From Eggerthellaceae bacterium (GTDB taxonomy: Bacteria; Actinomycetota; Coriobacteriia; Coriobacteriales; Eggerthellaceae): a DNA stretch of 24,617 nucleotides. Below are positions 23,033 through 24,617 of this stretch, piece after piece. Below the pieces are notes generated by a model. The model made no database searches. It saw nothing but the letters and a program-made list of their open reading frames with translations, and was not told the origin of the DNA. Positions within the stretch are counted from its first letter, which is position 1, and each line of letters starts with the position of its first letter. The position numbers and the translations under genes were made by a program. The DNA is taken from the NCBI GenBank assembly GCA_017559045.1, contig JAFYTB010000229.1, forward strand, positions 1 through 24,617, in the 5' to 3' direction.

Positions 23033-24357
23033 TCAGCGCCTCCAATATTGTCTTCATCGGAATTTCTCAACGGCCAGGAGAGAACATCCTCGCCCATCAG
23101 GCGTTCGACAGCCGAGAAACCGGCGACGGCACCGCTCGTCCAAGCCCAATGCAGATTGTAGCCGCCGCACGGAGCATCAACGTCAAGCGCCTCGCCCGCC
23201 GCAAACAGGCTCGGCACATCAAGGGCCTCCATCGTATAGGGGCTGAACGCGTCAACCGAATAGCCGCCTCGACGCACCTGGCATTGGCGCTCATCGGCAA
23301 TGCCCTCAACCGCAAAGGAAAGATCCTTCAATGCACGAATGACATCAGGCGCCTGGGCTTTCGCAAGAACAGAGTCCTCGGAATAACCAGCATCCTTAAG
23401 CAGCACGCGAGCAACCTGAGGCAGCACCAAGCCATCAAGGTAGGTTCCACAGGTAAGGGAGCCGCCATAGAGGGAAGTCAGCGTTTTGTAACGCGAAAAC
23501 GCGAAGGGCTCAACATCACAATCGCCCAGGAAGGGCAAGAGATCAAGCGCGATCGCATCCCCCGCTTCAGCGAAACGGGAAAGATTGAATATGGCAATGC
23601 CCGAAAGACCGTACTTGCGGAAGAGTACCTCGCCCGACTCATGCGCAAGCTGCTGATTGCCACGCACGAGGCGAGCTTCGCAACGCACTCGAATGTTATC
23701 GAGCTGGCGAGCCAGATGGGCTTCGGTGGCCAAGGGGCCCAACACGGCACGCGGCTCACGATAAGAGAAATCGCCAGGCAAAAGCTTACGGGTAACCCCA
23801 CCACCGCAGGCGACGATAACCGAATCTGCGCGTTCAAAAGAGCCGTCAGCCATACGCAAGGTGAACTTTGAGCCACCCTCGCGCGGCAACTCGACAGATT
23901 CGACCGCCAACCCGCAACGCTCTTCCACAGCATAGGCACAACAAGCCCCACGCAGCACATCAAGCACCGACGAAGCCTTGTTCGCATACGGGTAAAGACG
24001 ACCTTCGCCCTCCTCGCGCCAAGACAGACCGAGAGACGCGAAGAAATCGAGCACGGCATCTCCGCATGCAGGATGATGGGCGCGACCCCTGCGCAGCTTG
24101 TAGACGTCGGCCAAACCCTCGAAGGCCGACATGGCGCACGCGACAAACAAGCCGTTATGGTACAGATCGGCCGGCACTTCGGAATTCGAGAAATTGCAGC
24201 GACCGTTTCCCGTGGCCAGAATAGAACGGCCGACGCGCTCGTCGTCCTCAAACACGACAACGCGAATATCGGCGCCTGCACGACGCACAGCACGCCCAGC
24301 CGCAATAGCGGCAGCTAAACCGGCGGCACCGCCGCCTATGATTGCGAGAGTCTTCAT
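23026..24357 (-). CDS. BaiN/HI0933-like NAD(P)/FAD-dependent oxidoreductase
   Basis: This is a 443-residue flavoprotein of the HI0933/YhiN family, which includes the bile-acid reductase BaiN; most members have no known substrate, so no specific reaction is assigned. It has the FAD motif IIGGGAAGLAAA (~6-17), GNGRCNFSN (~50-58), which is diagnostic, and AAGEALDVDAPCGGYN near residue 386. The start is placed at ATG 24357 (MKTLAIIGGG), the usual N-terminus. ATG 24366 is an alternative with a GGGG stretch upstream. A TATAAT (24365-24370) lies so close that a transcript from it would be nearly leaderless. The gene overlaps the COG2509-like gene downstream by 7 nt. Confidence 0.9.
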   Translation of the reverse strand: MKTLAIIGGGAAGLAAAIAAGRAVRRAGADIRVVVFEDDERVGRSILATGNGRCNFSNSEVPADLYHNGLFVACAMSAFEGLADVYKLRRGRAHHPACGDAVLDFFASLGLSWREEGEGRLYPYANKASSVLDVLRGACCAYAVEERCGLAVESVELPREGGSKFTLRMADGSFERADSVIVACGGGVTRKLLPGDFSYREPRAVLGPLATEAHLARQLDNIRVRCEARLVRGNQQLAHESGEVLFRKYGLSGIAIFNLSRFAEAGDAIALDLLPFLGDCDVEPFAFSRYKTLTSLYGGSLTCGTYLDGLVLPQVARVLLKDAGYSEDSVLAKAQAPDVIRALKDLSFAVEGIADERQCQVRRGGYSVDAFSPYTMEALDVPSLFAAGEALDVDAPCGGYNLHWAWTSGAVAGFSAVERLMGEDVLSWPLRNSDEDNIGGAEC

Positions 24358-24364
24358 GGCCTGC

Positions 24365-24370
24365 ATTATA
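24365..24370 (-). promoter_or_regulatory. Possible -10 box for the flavoprotein pair
   Basis: TATAAT on the minus strand lies just upstream of the preferred start codon at 24357. The only candidate -35 is the T-run of the preceding terminator at about 16 nt spacing, which is weak. If used, the mRNA would begin at or next to the ATG. Confidence 0.35.
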
Positions 24371-24386
24371 CCCCACCCCTGAAAGC

Positions 24387-24442
24387 AAAAAACTTCGGGC
24401 GGCCGGGGATGCACACTCGCATCAACCCGAAACCGCCCGAAG
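24387..24442 (-). terminator. Intrinsic terminator after the symporter gene
   Basis: Perfect 10-bp arms CTTCGGGCGG/CCGCCCGAAG (24433-24442 and 24393-24402) enclose a 30-nt loop that itself can pair (CGGG/CCCG and ATGC/GCAT). On the minus strand the stem is followed immediately by six Ts. It lies 38 nt past the stop codon of the right-edge gene. Confidence 0.85.
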
Positions 24443-24479
24443 CCCTAGCTTTTTTGAAAGGTTAACTATCCCGAGTCAA

Positions 24480-24617
24480 CTACTTGCTCTCGACGACAGG
24501 AATCTCCTCGTCGAACTCCTCTTCGAGGTTGCCGTCGTAGACGTAGTGCTTCGTCTCCTTGGCAATAAGACCGGCAAGCAGCAAGCAGGCAATGATGGTG
24601 GGGATTGCCATAAGGGC
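24480..24617 (-). CDS. Probable AGCS-type amino-acid:cation symporter (partial, C-terminus only)
   Basis: Only the last 45 residues are in the window. They read as the end of a membrane helix (ALMAIPTIIACLLLAGLIA) followed by KETKHYVYDG and an acidic tail ending EEEFDEEIPVVESK. The pattern of a last helix with an ALMAIP start and KETK directly after it resembles sodium:alanine symporters (AGCS/AlsT), which import Ala or Gly. The fragment is too short for certainty. It ends at a strong terminator. Confidence 0.6.
   Translation of the reverse strand, partial: ALMAIPTIIACLLLAGLIAKETKHYVYDGNLEEEFDEEIPVVESK

Overview
The window is a chromosomal segment of moderately high GC, with almost every gene on the minus strand. 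It looks like a Gram-positive actinobacterium. My best guess is an anaerobe of the class Coriobacteriia, inferred from dcw gene order, GTG/TTG starts, a diaminopimelate-type MurE motif and several flavoproteins; this is not proven from the sequence. No rRNA, tRNA, CRISPR array or insertion sequence was seen.

Region 1 (about 17.9 kb down to 1, minus strand) is a division and cell wall (dcw) cluster. In transcription order it holds mraZ, rsmH, an ftsL-like gene, ftsI/pbpB, murE, murF, mraY, then an Fe-S protein and an FAD oxidoreductase that do not belong to the usual cluster, then murD, ftsW, murG, murC, murB and ftsQ (cut by the window edge). These genes cover the cytoplasmic steps from UDP-MurNAc to UDP-MurNAc-pentapeptide (MurB, MurC, MurD, MurE, MurF). 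They also cover transfer to lipid I and lipid II (MraY, MurG) and the septal machinery that polymerises and cross-links it (FtsW, FtsI, FtsL, FtsQ). mraZ has a textbook promoter (TTGCGA-17-TAAGAT) overlaid by decamer repeats with exact 10-bp phase, which I read as an extended MraZ operator. A hairpin after mraY, a -10 box with a 9-bp palindrome before the Fe-S gene, and tandem GC hairpins before murD suggest that the cluster is split into separately controlled transcripts.

Region 2 (18.0-19.8 kb) holds a XerC/XerD-type tyrosine recombinase and an unrecognised 134-residue protein. The latter has a good promoter and a perfect hairpin at its predicted transcript start. A 380-bp gene-free stretch separates it from the divergent gene that follows.

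Region 3 (19.8-24.6 kb) holds a plus-strand DUF1846 protein and, convergent with a single base between the stop codons, a translationally coupled pair of flavoproteins (a BaiN/HI0933-like protein followed by a COG2509-like FAD protein). At the right edge is the C-terminus of a probable AGCS-type amino-acid:cation symporter, followed by a strong intrinsic terminator.

The most interesting points are the MraZ repeat array, the redox pair inside the dcw cluster with its own regulatory signals, the altered active-site motifs of FtsI (SIFK preceded by EPD, and KTS in place of KTG), and long disordered tails on FtsQ, FtsL, FtsI and FtsW. I found no clear sign of a wholly new defence or mobile system.
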